Part shown: positions 9,501 to 19,944 of the stretch, one piece after another
Layout: every line of letters starts with the position of its first letter
Numbering within the stretch: position 1 is the first letter of the stretch
The notes under the pieces: generated by a model
What the model saw: the letters and a program-made list of their open reading frames with translations, nothing else
What the model was told of the DNA's origin: nothing
Database searches by the model: none
Program-made: the position numbers and the translations under genes
Assembly (NCBI GenBank): GCA_000787465.1
Contig: JSYX01000531.1
Coordinates: 1-20,163 of the forward strand
Length of the DNA: 20,163 nt
DNA from: Thermomucor indicae-seudaticae
Lineage: Eukaryota; Mucoromycota; Mucoromycetes; Mucorales; Lichtheimiaceae
Direction: 5' to 3'

Positions 9501-9741
9501 ACTCCCAAGCTAGAAAGACACTCAAACAAGACGCAGCCTATACAACATACCTAAACCAAGAGGACACTGGCGGTATGTTTGGAGGCTTTGTGACCAAAGG
9601 ACTATCGTGCAATGCGAGGAGTATTTGCTTTGAATATCGTATAACTGGCTTTGCATCAGCTGTATCTGTTTCCGATCCAGGGGATGATTGTTTGTGCTGA
9701 GTGTTGTTTGTGCTCGAACTTGCGTCTTCACGATCCGACAT
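6594..9741 (-). CDS. eIF4E-transporter (4E-T)-like translational repressor, eight exons
   Basis: Exons 9741..9551, 9366..9302, 9239..9106, 9032..8801, 8760..8464, 8400..7850, 7793..6707 and 6643..6594 give 868 aa in consistent phase. Introns are 40-73 nt except the first (184 nt). Near the N-terminus IRYSKQILLAL carries the canonical eIF4E-binding motif Y36-x4-L41-L42. Then come basic, low-complexity segments, KLPEWMDYNPE, GSRFAKFFAQREE (about 358-370), LSEEEILQAIG, LQILSQPK and GNLPTSVLRQM (about 610-619; the animal protein has a similar TPTSVIRKM-type motif). The C-terminal part is Pro/Gln/Met-rich with a run of ten Gln (about 675-684). 4E-T proteins bind eIF4E and decay factors in P-bodies; that function is transferred from the family. 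Exon 4 is read in the frame that joins its neighbours, not in the frame starting at Met 9007. The last 16-codon exon is the least certain. Confidence 0.75.
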
Positions 9742-10034
9742 GATGACAGCAGGCGTAAAATGATGTGCTGAACGGCAAACGCGAGGTGAACGGTAGCGTA
9801 ACCAAAAAACTGTAAACTTCGTTTGTTGCAATCGATATGGAAATAAACGGGATAATTTCGATAGGAGCAACCCTCTGAGGATGGTGTGATCCGTAGAATG
9901 AAAGAAAAGCAGGGCTTGCTTTACTGGTGCAACGGATTTGTTGAGCCTCTCTTGCTCCGAAGTGAGGGGCTGAAATTTGTCCCGGCGAATAAAGTCCCGA
10001 GTGCCAAAGGCAGCTTGTTGCTGCGCAGTAGGAC
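9742..10034. promoter_or_regulatory. Divergent intergenic region between the 4E-T-like gene and HEM14
   Basis: This 293-bp interval separates the two start codons and must hold both promoters. I see no clear TATA box or repeated operator. The ORFs that cross it have no coding character. Confidence 0.4.
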
Positions 10035-11905
10035 ATGACGCTAGTCACTGTACTCGGCGGTGGAATCTCTGGCCTATCTGCGGCATATTACCTGGCACGC
10101 TTTTCGCCAGAGACAACCAAAGTTGTGCTTGTAGAAGGCTCTCATCGAGTCGGTGGTTGGATTCGTAGTCAACATGTCGTTCCAGGGCATTATCCTTCAG
10201 CATCGGCCGCAAAGCAGCATTTAGAGCAAACCCCTGGTTCCTTGGACAGTCAACTTCTTTTTGAAGCCGGGCCCAGAAGCTTAAGACCAGTTGGAGCTGC
10301 AGGCGCGGTCGTCCTTGAAATGGTAAGGGAACCTTCCTTTCAATGACTGCATGGAGCTTCAGTTGCAATGTCCGTAGCTTTCCTTATCATTTTTCCGAGG
10401 GATACTAGACCAATAAAGACACATATTTTCTTCTGTTAGACGAGGCATTTGGGTCTTGCTGACAGTCTGCTGACGATACCCAAGGGCGATCCTTCTGCGA
10501 AGAATCGTTATATCTACTACAATGATCAGATTAATACACTTCCCAACTCGCTCTCGTCGCTTATTCTCAAGCGTCCACCCGTTTTGCGATCTGTGCCATG
10601 GTCGGTCATCCGGGAACCTTTTGTCCCCTCCAAACGTACAGAATCAGGGGACGACGATGATGATGAATCCCTTCATAGCCTAGTCTCAAGAAGATTCAAT
10701 GAGCATACTGCATTAAATTTGCTCGGCTCTGTGGTCCACGGGATCTATGCTGGCGACGTCAAAGCACTGTCCGCCAAATCCACGTTCCGGGTGCTTTATG
10801 AAAACGAACGTGTATATGGAAGTATCGTAAAGGGACTTCTCAAAGGCGGCGCCCGAATGGAACGTTTCCGGGAAAGGGGCATGGCAGCACGAGCGCGTAA
10901 GGAGGATCCGGATTGGTTTGGACATATGGAAAGCATGAGCGTGTTTGGTTTCAAGGAAGGAACAGAAATGCTTACACGGGAATTGCGGAGATGGTTAGAA
11001 GAGTCGGGAAAAGTCGAGGTATTGTTGAATGAACCAGTACAGCGATTGCAAGTGACAGAAAACGGCCAAGAGTGCAAGGTAAAGAAACGTTCTTCCTTAT
11101 CCTGGAAAGCTCTGAACAAGACGAAGCTGAGGTACATCACTTACAGGTGACGACGAGTCGGAGAGAGATTTATGCAAATCATGTTATTTCTGCGTTGCCG
11201 TCGCACGAGCTGTCTCGCATTATTCCTTCCGATTCACTGCCACATTTGAACTACAATTCATCTGTGGATGTTGCAGTGGTCAACCTGGCCTATCCAACGG
11301 GCGTTGGGATCCCATACAACGGTTTCGGGTTCTTGACTCCTCATCCTGATTCCCACTACAAGACACCAGTTCCGGGCGTCTTGGGTGTTGTCTTTGACTC
11401 TAATGCGATGAAGGGACAAGATGGAGATACAGAACGTCTCAAAGTAACAGTGATGATGGGTGGTCATGCTTGGTCCCATGCTTTTGGCGTACCAATTGAT
11501 CAACTGGATCCAAACGACGCATATCTATATGCTCGCAAAGCTATGAGAGCCTATCTTGGTATCGACGTCGAGCCGGAGTACAGCATGGTCAGTCTACAGG
11601 CCAAGTGCATACCGCAGTATCTGGTTGGTCACGAGCGCCGCTTGGGAGAGCTCCATGCAGCTATGAAAAAGCAGTATGGACATTTGCTAAGCGTAACGGG
11701 AGCAAGTTATTGGGGCGTCAGCGTCCCTGATTGTGTGAAGAACAGTCGGGAGTTAGTAGAGGAGTTGCTTGTTGCTGGATGTCTTGGATCTAGAGGCAAG
11801 GTTGTCACTGGCTTAAACCGTCTGGAAGAAAGTAGAGAGCGAGGACTTCTGCAGGATAGTGCCCGTTTGAGCAAAGGGCATGTGAATGTGCTCATGAAAT
11901 CATAA
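10035..11905 (+). CDS. HEM14: Protoporphyrinogen oxidase, mitochondrial haem synthesis
   Basis: Exons 10035..10322, 10440..11078 and 11132..11905 (introns 117 and 53 nt) give 566 aa, close to yeast Hem14. The enzyme oxidises protoporphyrinogen IX to protoporphyrin IX with FAD and oxygen, the penultimate step of haem synthesis, on the mitochondrial inner membrane. The N-terminus has the dinucleotide-binding motif [18 protein letters not shown] (G8-x-G10-x2-G13) and the ribose-binding acid E34 in [24 protein letters not shown] block and the C-terminal FAD region ([11 protein letters not shown], then [12 protein letters not shown]) are typical of the family. The second intron acceptor (GCTGAG at 11126-11131) keeps [13 protein letters not shown] in frame. 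The N-terminus starts directly at the FAD motif without a long presequence, as is common for this family. No defect is visible. Confidence 0.93.
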
Positions 11906-12277
11906 ACTACACACTGGAGCAAATGCACAAGTCATTTACATATCTGCATATGGTGATAGAAAGGTACCTGATAAATTTGCTGATACTTTTGATACACTTT
12001 GCCTTGGTCTATGCTGAGACATGCCTGCGACGAACTGCTTCGTCAGAACTGTTGTTAGCGTCTGCAAAATAACGACGCGCAACATGAATGTATTTGCTAT
12101 GTTTCTTTCGAGTTTGTCACGCGTTTGGCATTAAAGTTGATGCTACTATCTGTCAACAGAAAACTAGCCAATGGAAACTCATGCTTCACTGAACAGGTTC
12201 GGTCAAGCGGACCTCCAATAACCAAGATACAAAACGGGTTGCAAGGGCAACCTACACCTTTTGCTTGACAATCTCTC
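11906..12277. other. Intergenic stretch between HEM14 and the cytidine deaminase gene
   Basis: The 372 bp hold the HEM14 3' UTR and the deaminase promoter. I see no AATAAA close to the HEM14 stop, no repeat and no coding frame. Confidence 0.4.
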
Positions 12278-13023
<746 letters not shown>

Positions 13024-13110
13024 ATAAAGTAAACACAGACGTAACGGGATGTTCATAGATACATTATCCGAAAATCGGTTTGGTCTGTTTACATGGGGTA
13101 TATTGAGTGC
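13024..13110. other. Convergent 3' region with AATAAA
   Basis: Eighty-seven bases separate the deaminase stop (13021-13023) from the J-protein stop (13113..13111). AATAAA at 13023-13028 overlaps the deaminase stop codon and could serve its 3' end. Confidence 0.45.
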
Positions 13111-13973
13111 TCATTTCATAATGCCGGCAGCACCTTCCGTCACGAAGCGTGTTAACAGGGTAGTCAATATATCTCTCCGCTGGTTGATGGTTAAACGCTG
13201 AAAAGCAGTATACACAGAAACTCCTTGGAAGATGGAAACGTTGCGATTTAGTGGCTACCATATCCATTGAAATAAATGCATACCTTTGTTGTCTCTGATT
13301 TTGCCCAGTGTGCGTCCGGCAACAGCACCCTGCGTAACGGCATCTCTTGAGTGTTTCAAGACGAACTCGAAGGTCATGATCGGTATTCGTACCACTGCAG
13401 CACCACCGATATTGCCTATAATGAATCCTAAAATAGCACCTGCGCCAGCCCCAAGAATACGCCAAAGATAGGTCGGGTGCTCCACTTTATTTTTTGCCAA
13501 GAAACCAGAGTGAGTGACCAAGGACGCCGACAAAGACCGTGCATATGAATAAATGTTACCTTCGGGCCTCAGCAGTTCCTCAAAAACGTCACCGAATACA
13601 CGATGGGCATCACCAGGAGAGGTGTTTGGAGTAGTCTCTGACGTTGGCGCCGAGCGAACATTTTGTTTTTGTCTAGACCTATCATACGTTGCCCGTCGCT
13701 CTGGATCACCCAAGATATAGTAAGCATCAGCTATAAGCTGAAACGCCCTCGTGGCCTGTTCTCGCTCCTGAGGGGTGGCGTTATCGCCAAGTCTGTCAGG
13801 GTGGTGAAGAAGGGCTTGCTTTTTGTAGGCTGCAATCACGGTTTGCGAATGAGGTTGATTAAATGTCAAACGCTATGGACTGTCAACAGCGGTATGGTAC
13901 CTTCCCGAATCTCGGCTTGTGTGGCAGTTTCGCTTATTTCTAAAATGCTGTAGTAATCTGGTAAACTGGACAT
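13111..13973 (-). CDS. J-domain (DnaJ/Hsp40) protein with a Gly-rich hydrophobic segment
   Basis: Exons 13973..13901, 13829..13284 and 13223..13111 (introns 71 and 60 nt) give 243 aa. The first ~77 residues are a J domain: DYYSILEIS (6-14), helix II EIREAYKKQALLHH, the invariant HPD at 34-36, and helix III/IV AFQLIADAYYILGDPERR ending TYDRSR. J domains stimulate the ATPase of Hsp70 partners. A linker and VFGDVFEELLRPEG follow, then a hydrophobic Gly-rich stretch LGAGAGAILGFIIGNIGG (about 150-167) that could be membrane-associated, and a basic C-terminal part. There are no Cys-repeat zinc fingers, so it is a type C (type III-like) J protein of unassigned client. The start at 13973 restores the domain; the Met at 13869 lies inside the first intron. 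Confidence 0.85.
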
Positions 13974-15011
13974 TGCTGGACAAGCCAAATGGTTGAGTTT
14001 GCAAAAGAAGTGGCAGTTGGTCACGTTTGTGCTCGTGTCACTGAATCACGGGTTTCAGATAGAACAAAACGAAAGCAAGATACCGACAACTCGGCAAGAA
14101 CGCAAGCTTTTATACGACGTACTACACTAGCGGTTTGAATCGACCGAGTGGCCGTTTATGTTATAGTGTCTGAAGACAGAGAACGCGATTATCGAGACGG
14201 ACCCTTAGTTAGTTTTGTCCTTTTCGGCAGGATCAGGCATCATTCACTACTGTGCTCGCGACATAGGCCTAAATCTATACCTTCCTTTTATCAAACAGGA
14301 CGCCACAGTAGCAGATGTTTTCAAATGTATTTAATGCCAAGGAAAAGGGAGTTGATAAGCGTATAATTTTTTATGTGCACCTTGACTTTTCGAGCGGTCT
14401 AGATTGTTGTCCTTGTGATAACACCGTATAGCATTTAATTATAAGGAATACATTGCTGATACGCAGAGTCTTTATGTTATCCTGAGTCATGCATGATTGA
14501 AAATGTAGCATATCGGTATCATTAAACACGATGGACCTAGTGAACGTCGGTGCCTGCTGAAGCTGAGCGTCAGAGCTCTGTGGGCTCTGTGTAAAAAGCT
14601 GAAGCTGTCCCAGAGAGGTTCGACCTCAATTTCATCTCTGATATCATAGTTCCAATTATACTTTGGTTCAATGACGAAAACTTGTCAGGTATGCTTTCGG
14701 ATCTGCCGCGGACTTCATTTAAAACAGTTCCAAGAAACACCCTTCCCCGGGGCCTCCTAATCGTCAACGAAAATGCTGGTCACCTTTGTCTGATTAACAA
14801 AAGTCGCCGAACCGTATTAAAACAAAAGAGCAACGTACAAGGTTGAGTCAGTTAGCATGCGAAATCGTGTTTAGGAAGAAAGAAACATACAGGTTTATGC
14901 CTACAAATTTGCACAAGGAAGAAGTGGATTTTGCCTGTCTCACGACGAGTAAATTTTGTCACAGTCGGTTGTGCGTCCTCCCTAGAGATAATATGAATAA
15001 ATATATTCCGG
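13974..15011. other. Long stretch without a recognisable gene
   Basis: This holds the J-protein promoter and then no supported gene. One minus-strand open frame (about 14774 down to 14570, blocks RRPRGRVFLGTVLNEVRG and SLNQSIIGTMISEMKLRS) looks mildly coding-like and could be an exon after a CAG acceptor near 14776. It lacks an ATG and I cannot join it to anything. Confidence 0.35.
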
Positions 15012-15480
15012 CTATAAGGGACAACCGCTAGGGAAGGTTGTTAGCGTTTTTATTGCTGCCTGTGTCTGCGCACGCGTTTCGTGATCCACCAAATGATCTA
15101 GGTCCTTTCTGAAGCAAGTATCTCCAGTTCGTTTGTTTCTCCTCATATCCTTCGCGAACTCAGAATAGTCAAGATTTGGCTGCTTTTCGAAGAATCTCTC
15201 TGCGTGAGCATTCACTGTCCCTCTTTCATTTCTTGAGCGTGTCACTGTTGAATGGTAAGCACGGAAACATGCTGCTTGGCACGCCATAAATATTTGAAAC
15301 AACGCATAACCATGCCTGAAATACTATCTGCCTGCTCATCCATAGAATACAACACCATGTCTTTCAACAAGCGCTCTCCATCAACGTTGGCCATCGGGAA
15401 AACCGGGTTTTGCAGCATACTCCACCAGTTGCACCGTCTCTTTGCGATGACACCACTGGAGGAGGAAGTGTAACATCACA
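15012..15480 (-). pseudogene. Unassigned coding-like frames, probably a broken gene
   Basis: Two minus-strand frames follow each other. The first, from about 15470 to 15240, contains NWWSMLQNPVFPMANVDGE and ADSISGMVMRCFKYLWRA. The second, one base out of phase and ending at 15012, contains NERGTVNAHAERFFEKQPN and DYSEFAKDMRRNKRTGD. They could be a single gene broken by an indel near 15280. No domain is recognised and neither frame has a convincing start. Confidence 0.3.
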
Positions 15481-15935
15481 TAGTTCAACCTAAAGTGATG
15501 ACCCGCGCAGCAAATTCTTGCACGAAAGGAATACTGTGAAAAAGGATAGGGTGACTTTCAGGTGAAAACCGGTCCTCATTAAGCTCTTTCACCCGGTTTT
15601 CACCCGAAATTCATCCAATCCTTTCCCACAGTGGAATGTTTGGAAACGCAGACCGGATCTGGTAAGTGTAGATCAACAGAAAACATTTTTCCATGCCTAA
15701 CTTCGGCATTATCATGTCGATCTCCGCACTTTTGCTTCTTGAGCCACATGAGCATGAGCCTGGCGGAGCATTTATGTTCTGACGCTTTTGAGGCCGTTTC
15801 AAGCAAGCGGATGCCCGATGCTTCTTGGTTCCTCTCAACTTCGGGTGACACTCTTTTTTCCGGTGACTTTTGGTGACCCAAAAGCTTTGTCGAACGCTGC
15901 TGTCTCGCGACGCTCTCTTGAATTGCCTGATTCGG
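15381..15935 (-). pseudogene. Open reading frame split by a 100-bp foldback insertion
   Basis: On the minus strand a frame is open from 15935 to the foldback element, whose sequence brings a TGA after ten codons. If the element and one copy of its GGAAT flank (105 bp, 35 codons) are removed, the same frame continues to TGA at 15383..15381, a total of 149 open codons. The break falls exactly between codons (KHS before, FRARICC after). There is no initiator ATG near the start, so this is at best an internal piece. The product is not recognised; it is Cys/His-rich in its second half. It overlaps the other coding-like frames at 15381-15480, so which frame was functional is unclear. Confidence 0.35.
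15533..15632. mobile_element. 100-bp foldback (MITE-like) element with 5-bp target duplication
   Basis: Left arm 15533-15572 and right arm 15593-15632 are inverted repeats, about 34 of 40 positions paired, with perfect inner arms GGTGAAAACCGG/CCGGTTTTCACC and a 20-nt centre. The ends are ACTGTG...CACAGT. Both sides are flanked by GGAAT (15528-15532 and 15633-15637), as expected of a target-site duplication. It has no coding capacity. A 5-bp duplication is not diagnostic of one superfamily, so I do not assign it. Confidence 0.65.
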
Positions 15936-15991
15936 TCAACGCTTTGTTTTTAAGCGCCTGAGCCCGACAAAGGTTCAAACAAGAGCGCGCA

Positions 15992-17475
15992 TCATCTGCA
16001 ATTGGTATACATTGTCTTCACGGATACAAGGTCATTGTATGCTGCTGTAACGCTTTTAATATCTTTTAACGTTTTTGGCATAACTGGCGTCTTCTTTGTA
16101 GTTTGTACCACCTTATTGCAAATGTACAGGCCGCTCGCCACAAGCTTCATTTCAATCAAATTTATGTCGAGTCCTGTAAAATATACCGATATAGCTACTA
16201 GCGTTGTCCAGAAGATGCTTGGTTTACCTGATGTTTCTAGGGCAACTACGGACGTCGACAGAATGTCCTCTTTGCTGACGTTGGCTTTAAGAATCATCTG
16301 ATTGATGATCGTCTTTGCTTCAGGGATCAATTTCGCATGGTCACTGATAACTTTGGCCTGTCCGCCGCAGTCCTTTGCAAAGTTGCACGCACCCACATCG
16401 TAATCAGTGCCTTGCGTTCCGTATATTATCCGAAGGTCGACCTTGAACTTGGCGGCGTTGTCATGTTCTTGTCCGTAAATGTTTTCTTCTTTTAATATGG
16501 AGTCTCCCCTATGTCCAGTAACATGAATCGATAGAAATTTGGTGAGTATGATGTCTTCAATCACATACGATCTGAGAACGAGGTCTGTGTTCTGGAACAC
16601 ATTGAAGAGAATCGGACTCCAGTACATGACTGTGTAGTCTGCCTCCGTAAGAAGTTTTGCATCATCAAAGTTATACAGATTTCCATGTCTGTATCTGGTA
16701 TTGATCCTGGGATCATCATTATTTAACGTTTAGCCTGTCGTGCGTGTATCAACGTGTAGTACGGTTACCTACAGCACCAAGAAGAAAGCTAATCTTCTCG
16801 TCGGTCTTCCTGCCATACTTTCCGACAACACCCTTCCCCATGTCGAGAGCGTTTTTCAAACTCTCCTGCGCTTCCTGTTTCCTGATTTAGCTCAAAAAAC
16901 GTGGCACTTGAATATTATACTTTACATCTGCGATTCTCTCAGCGCACTGACTTGTCAGATCATCAAAGGCCGGGTTCTTGAACCTCACCGGCCATGTCTC
17001 CTTCAGGGTTTGCCATTGGTCATCAGTTGCTCCTAAAACCAGACGCTGCCCTACTTTACTCGCATCGCTCAAATCGAGCACGCCGTTTAATCCAAGGCTT
17101 TCGAGGAGCGATCGTTAATTCAGATGATGAAACGGGCGCACTCTTCTAAATATACTTACACAATCGCGCAGCTCGTTTTTCCTTAGGCTTGGGCGCTGCG
17201 ACGCTGCAAGATTGTCCCGATTGACAAGTCCCCAAGCTTCCGGAGATAGACACCGCCTTTTCTACAATTGCGGATGTACTTTATGCAGTACTTATGCGTG
17301 ATGGTCCCTTCTGCGGCAATTAGCATCAGAATGCTTTGACTTTCTGTTCGTCTATCTACATCTTCTGCTATTCGTCTTTTCCTATTGTGAGCTCCCCATT
17401 AGGTCCACTCGGAATATATGCTAATAATAAGAACATCCGTCTCTTTGGCACGACGCTCCGTCTCGTCCGCAATCA
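15992..17475 (-). pseudogene. Multi-lesion pseudogene of a large uncharacterised fungal gene family
   Basis: A long coding-like trail runs down the minus strand. From 5' to 3' it contains KETDVLIISIYSEW, a shift near 17410, GELTIGKRRIAEDVDRR, THKYCIKYIRNCRKGGVYL, a shift near 17190, KNELRDCVSIFRRVRPFHHL, a TAA at 17117..17115, SLLESLGLNGVLDLSDAS, a TAA at 16889..16887, then IRKQEAQESLKNALDMGKGV. A GTAACC donor near 16767 and a CAG acceptor near 16719 leave the next part out of phase. The last open part (16680 to 15992) includes KFKVDLRIIYGTQGTDYDVG and HAKLIPEAKTIINQMI. From memory this matches a repetitive family in Mucoromycota without known function; V-D-x-R followed by D-x-x-x-G-A might be a nuclease-like core. 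At least four lesions make it a pseudogene. Confidence 0.6.
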
Positions 17476-17675
17476 ACGGCGCTCAAAGCGCTTCCACCCT
17501 GTTCGTCACGAGTAACTACAGTGGAACCGAACCTATTGTAACACCCGGCCTTCGGTAATTTGCAACATCGTTAGCTCACTTTTGCAACAGCTGGATACAA
17601 AGTTTTAGAGATAATCACCATAGTTATCGTGCTACTAATTCCATGCTGGCCGAAAACAACGGAAGTCCTTCTCGA

Positions 17676-18192
17676 CCATATTTAAGTAGCAAATGAAAGA
17701 CCGCCCCATTTTCCTCTTGTTGAGTGTTTCACCCGTTAGAGTCGAACCTTCCTGAATAGGCATGTGATCCAAACCCCGCGTCATCATTTCGCGGAATCAT
17801 AAAGCATGACGCAGTTGTCATATGCGCAAACCTGTTGACACACAAAGTGTACGTTGTTCCCACGGAAACTTTTTTTTGACAAGACTGAGGGTCCATAGGC
17901 ATAAAAAGTATTTCTGTTGTTGCTCCCAACGTATGTTTCCAGACTGGAGGTTCTTCGCAAAGCCACTCAACGTTATCTCGCTTTTGGCAGTTCTACGGCT
18001 GAAGTTTTATCATTTGCACCGCTAGCGTACAAGCGTGGTGTGGAAGTCCGTGACGAAGCCTCGAGACCTTGAAACGGAACATGCAAACCTAATGTCTTCT
18101 GGCGAAGAGGGAAAAGCGGAAAAAAGAATGCGGCCGGAAAAGGGGAAAAGTTAATCAAAAAAATTTGCGGTCTTTCAATTCTTAAATATGGG
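17676..18192. mobile_element. Possible element bounded by inverted CCATATTTAAG...GAAAGACCGC ends
   Basis: The plus-strand word at 17676-17704 (CCATATTTAAG, eight bases, GAAAGACCGC) recurs inverted at 18167-18192 with a four-base spacer in place of eight. The pair encloses 517 bp. No target duplication is evident. Inside, a minus-strand frame (17966 to 17784) reads YVGSNNRNTFYAYGPSVL and similar, without a recognisable domain. The alternative is that these are two divergent copies of a promoter-like box. Confidence 0.3.
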
Positions 18193-18193
18193 C
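18014..18193 (-). repeat. Dispersed repeat, right copy (partner 2946-3116)
   Basis: It aligns end to end with 2946-3116 in direct orientation. On the minus strand it starts with CCCATATTTAAGAATTG, then CT-rich DNA, and lies upstream of the minus-strand pseudogene that ends at 15992, as the left copy lies upstream of the remnant at 2553. It may be a family-specific promoter region or a transposon end. Confidence 0.6.
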
Positions 18194-18763
18194 GTCACAA
18201 AAACCCTCGAATACAGCTAAACGTCAAGCAGAAAATAAAGTTTTACCGGAGTTATACGGGTTTTTTCGGTCAACTGTGGGAAAACTGACGTTGCAAACTG
18301 AGGATTTCCGCCCTTTTGAGGAGAGACAAGAAACACTTGTCCAACAAAATTCGTTAAACTGTGTGCCATAACCAGTTTCGGAGATGGAGAATCGTTTCTT
18401 GCAAAGCAGACCAGTCATCAATGAGAAGTCGCTGAACTTGTTGATGTCAACGATATTTATATGCGCATTGTCCAACAACAATAAATAGGGGGTTTCAGAG
18501 TAAAAGTTCACCAGTTATCTCAGTTATTGATTTGGATGGTTATTTAATTTGATTGGCTGGAAGGCGTCACGTTGAGATTTCTGTTGAGATATCGGAAATC
18601 TTTTGAGATAACCAACGCGACAGCTGGATATCTTCTAAGATCACTGAAATCTCTGCGATGCGATGATGCATGTATAACGTTTGTACTTGCATATTTACGT
18701 AGAAACTAGTGTCTCTTATTGGGTTGGGCAACCCGTGACCCGACCCGACTCGACCCGTGCCCA
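18194..18763. other. No gene recognised; GC-rich block at 18719-18762
   Basis: The short ORFs here have no coding character. At 18719-18762 a short GC-rich block (TTGGGTTGGGCAACCCG to CCCGTGCCCAA) with GGG/CCC inverted words precedes the decayed gene, similar in composition to the MITE at 18842. Confidence 0.35.
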
Positions 18764-18765
18764 AA

Positions 18766-18811
18766 TTCTTCAAAGAGTGAATTTGTATCAGAGAAAAAAG
18801 CTTTTGCCTGC
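18766..18811 (+). repeat. 46-bp dispersed fragment, inverted match to 1206-1251
   Basis: It is 44/46 identical to the reverse complement of 1206-1251. The two differences are AAG/ACG (Lys/Thr) and GCC/GCT (both Ala) in the shared frame. Confidence 0.7.
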
Positions 18812-18841
18812 ATCCAAAATGTAATCGATCTTTGGTTTGAG

Positions 18842-19014
18842 TAGGGCTCTTAATTGGGACGGGTCGTCCCGGGACCCGTCCCATTTAATAACCGGGACAA
18901 CCGGCGTCCCATTTATCTGTCCCGACCGTGACTCTGGCCGGACCCCTGACCCGTACCATTTGTCCCGTCCCATTTATCTCTTGACCCGTCCCACCCTTCC
19001 CATTAAGAGCCCTA
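18842..19014. mobile_element. 173-bp hAT-superfamily MITE
   Basis: The ends are perfect 13-bp inverted repeats: TAGGGCTCTTAAT at 18842-18854 and ATTAAGAGCCCTA at 19002-19014. The flanks are an exact 8-bp duplication GGTTTGAG (18834-18841 and 19015-19022). An 8-bp target duplication with TAGGG-type ends is the established hallmark of hAT elements. The interior is a GC-rich imperfect palindrome built from GGGACGGG/CCCGTCCC words and cannot encode a transposase, so the element is non-autonomous. Confidence 0.88.
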
Positions 19015-19404
19015 GGTTTGAGCTTATCGAGCTCTGGCGTGCTGTAATTTTGAATATCATCGTTGGGAGAAAATATCTTCCTCTTCTTTCCAGAACAATC
19101 GCCTTGGATTGCTGCAATATCAGGATTAATTGTGTTAACAATTTGTGAAAGGGATAATCTAAAGGATGTTGCTCAGTCTGTGACCGACCAATTGAAAATC
19201 AAATTGACCACTTACCTCAGCGTGGATATTGCAGTAAAATTCTTCTCGTTATGCTGAGACAGTAAGACGTAGCAAATCTTGTCCAAAATGGCAGCGCTGG
19301 TCGCCTCCGACAGGCTTTCCATGGCAGGAACATCCAAGTCATCAGTAGACTTGCCACGAAACTAGGTTTCAGCGGTCAGCAAGAAACTACGACGGTCAAC
19401 CTAA

Positions 19405-19944
19405 TACAGGTATCTTACTAATCCATATGTCCATCTAAACAGAACATTTCTTGGATAAGCCTCCAGAACCATTCTGTTTCCTTCGTAATCCTCGTAATCC
19501 TCAAGTTCGTCTTCATCAGAAACAAGGTCCTCGGTTCAGTGATCTCTTGCTTTTTGCAACACATCGATTCCCTGAAAATTCGTTGCAAAATCTGAGGGTT
19601 GCAAAAGGGCGGGTATGAAACGAACCGGTATTTTGTTAACCCGTAGGATAGACACACCGCAAAAAAAACCTTCGTCTCAATACTGTTTCAAGGTACTGAG
19701 ACAACAGTTTTTCTCCAGTGACAAGTGCGACCGGTGAAGCTGACAGCGAAAAAGCAGCACTTGTTGAAGACGCAACAGAAGAAGCATCAGCACCCAAATT
19801 CGCTGCTGGGGCAAAAATTTCGGCACATCAATAACGTTATGGTGCGCGTCACCTTAAGTCAGGAAACGTTTTGAAAAGTGCCAATTTTCTGATTTCTAAG
19901 TCCGCTCCATTTTAAAACACGGATCCTTAATATGGTAACTGCTA
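19405..19944. other. No intact gene; short coding-like islands
   Basis: A plus-strand stretch at about 19706-19834 reads as a low-complexity Ala/Glu-rich frame (EADSEKAALVEDATEEASAP, then KFAAGAKISAHQ, stop). It may be the tail of the decayed gene to its left. Nothing else is recognised. Confidence 0.3.

Larger units (their letters stand above)
18764..19404 (+). pseudogene. Decayed gene interrupted by a hAT MITE and in-frame stops
   Basis: Removing the MITE and one target copy gives a continuous plus-strand frame through SSKSEFVSEKKAFACIQNVI and DLWFELIELWRAVILNIIVG. It shifts frame near 19070-19090 to PEQSPWIAAISGLIVLTIC, DNLKDVAQSVTDQLKIKLTT and YLSVDIAVKFFSLC. The same frame then meets TGA (19255), TAG (19270) and TAG (19363), yet remains coding-like between them (ILSKMAALVASDRLSMAGTS, KSSVDLPRN, VSAVSKKLRRS). 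The family is not recognised. The first 46 bp recur inverted at 1206-1251. Confidence 0.5.

Noticed and set aside
13830..13869. Met start for the J-domain protein
   Set aside because: It lies in the first intron and would remove helix I of the J domain; the upstream exon gives the standard N-terminus.
18719..18762. GC-rich block as a further hAT MITE
   Set aside because: Inverted GGG/CCC words are present but no clear ends or target duplication could be found.
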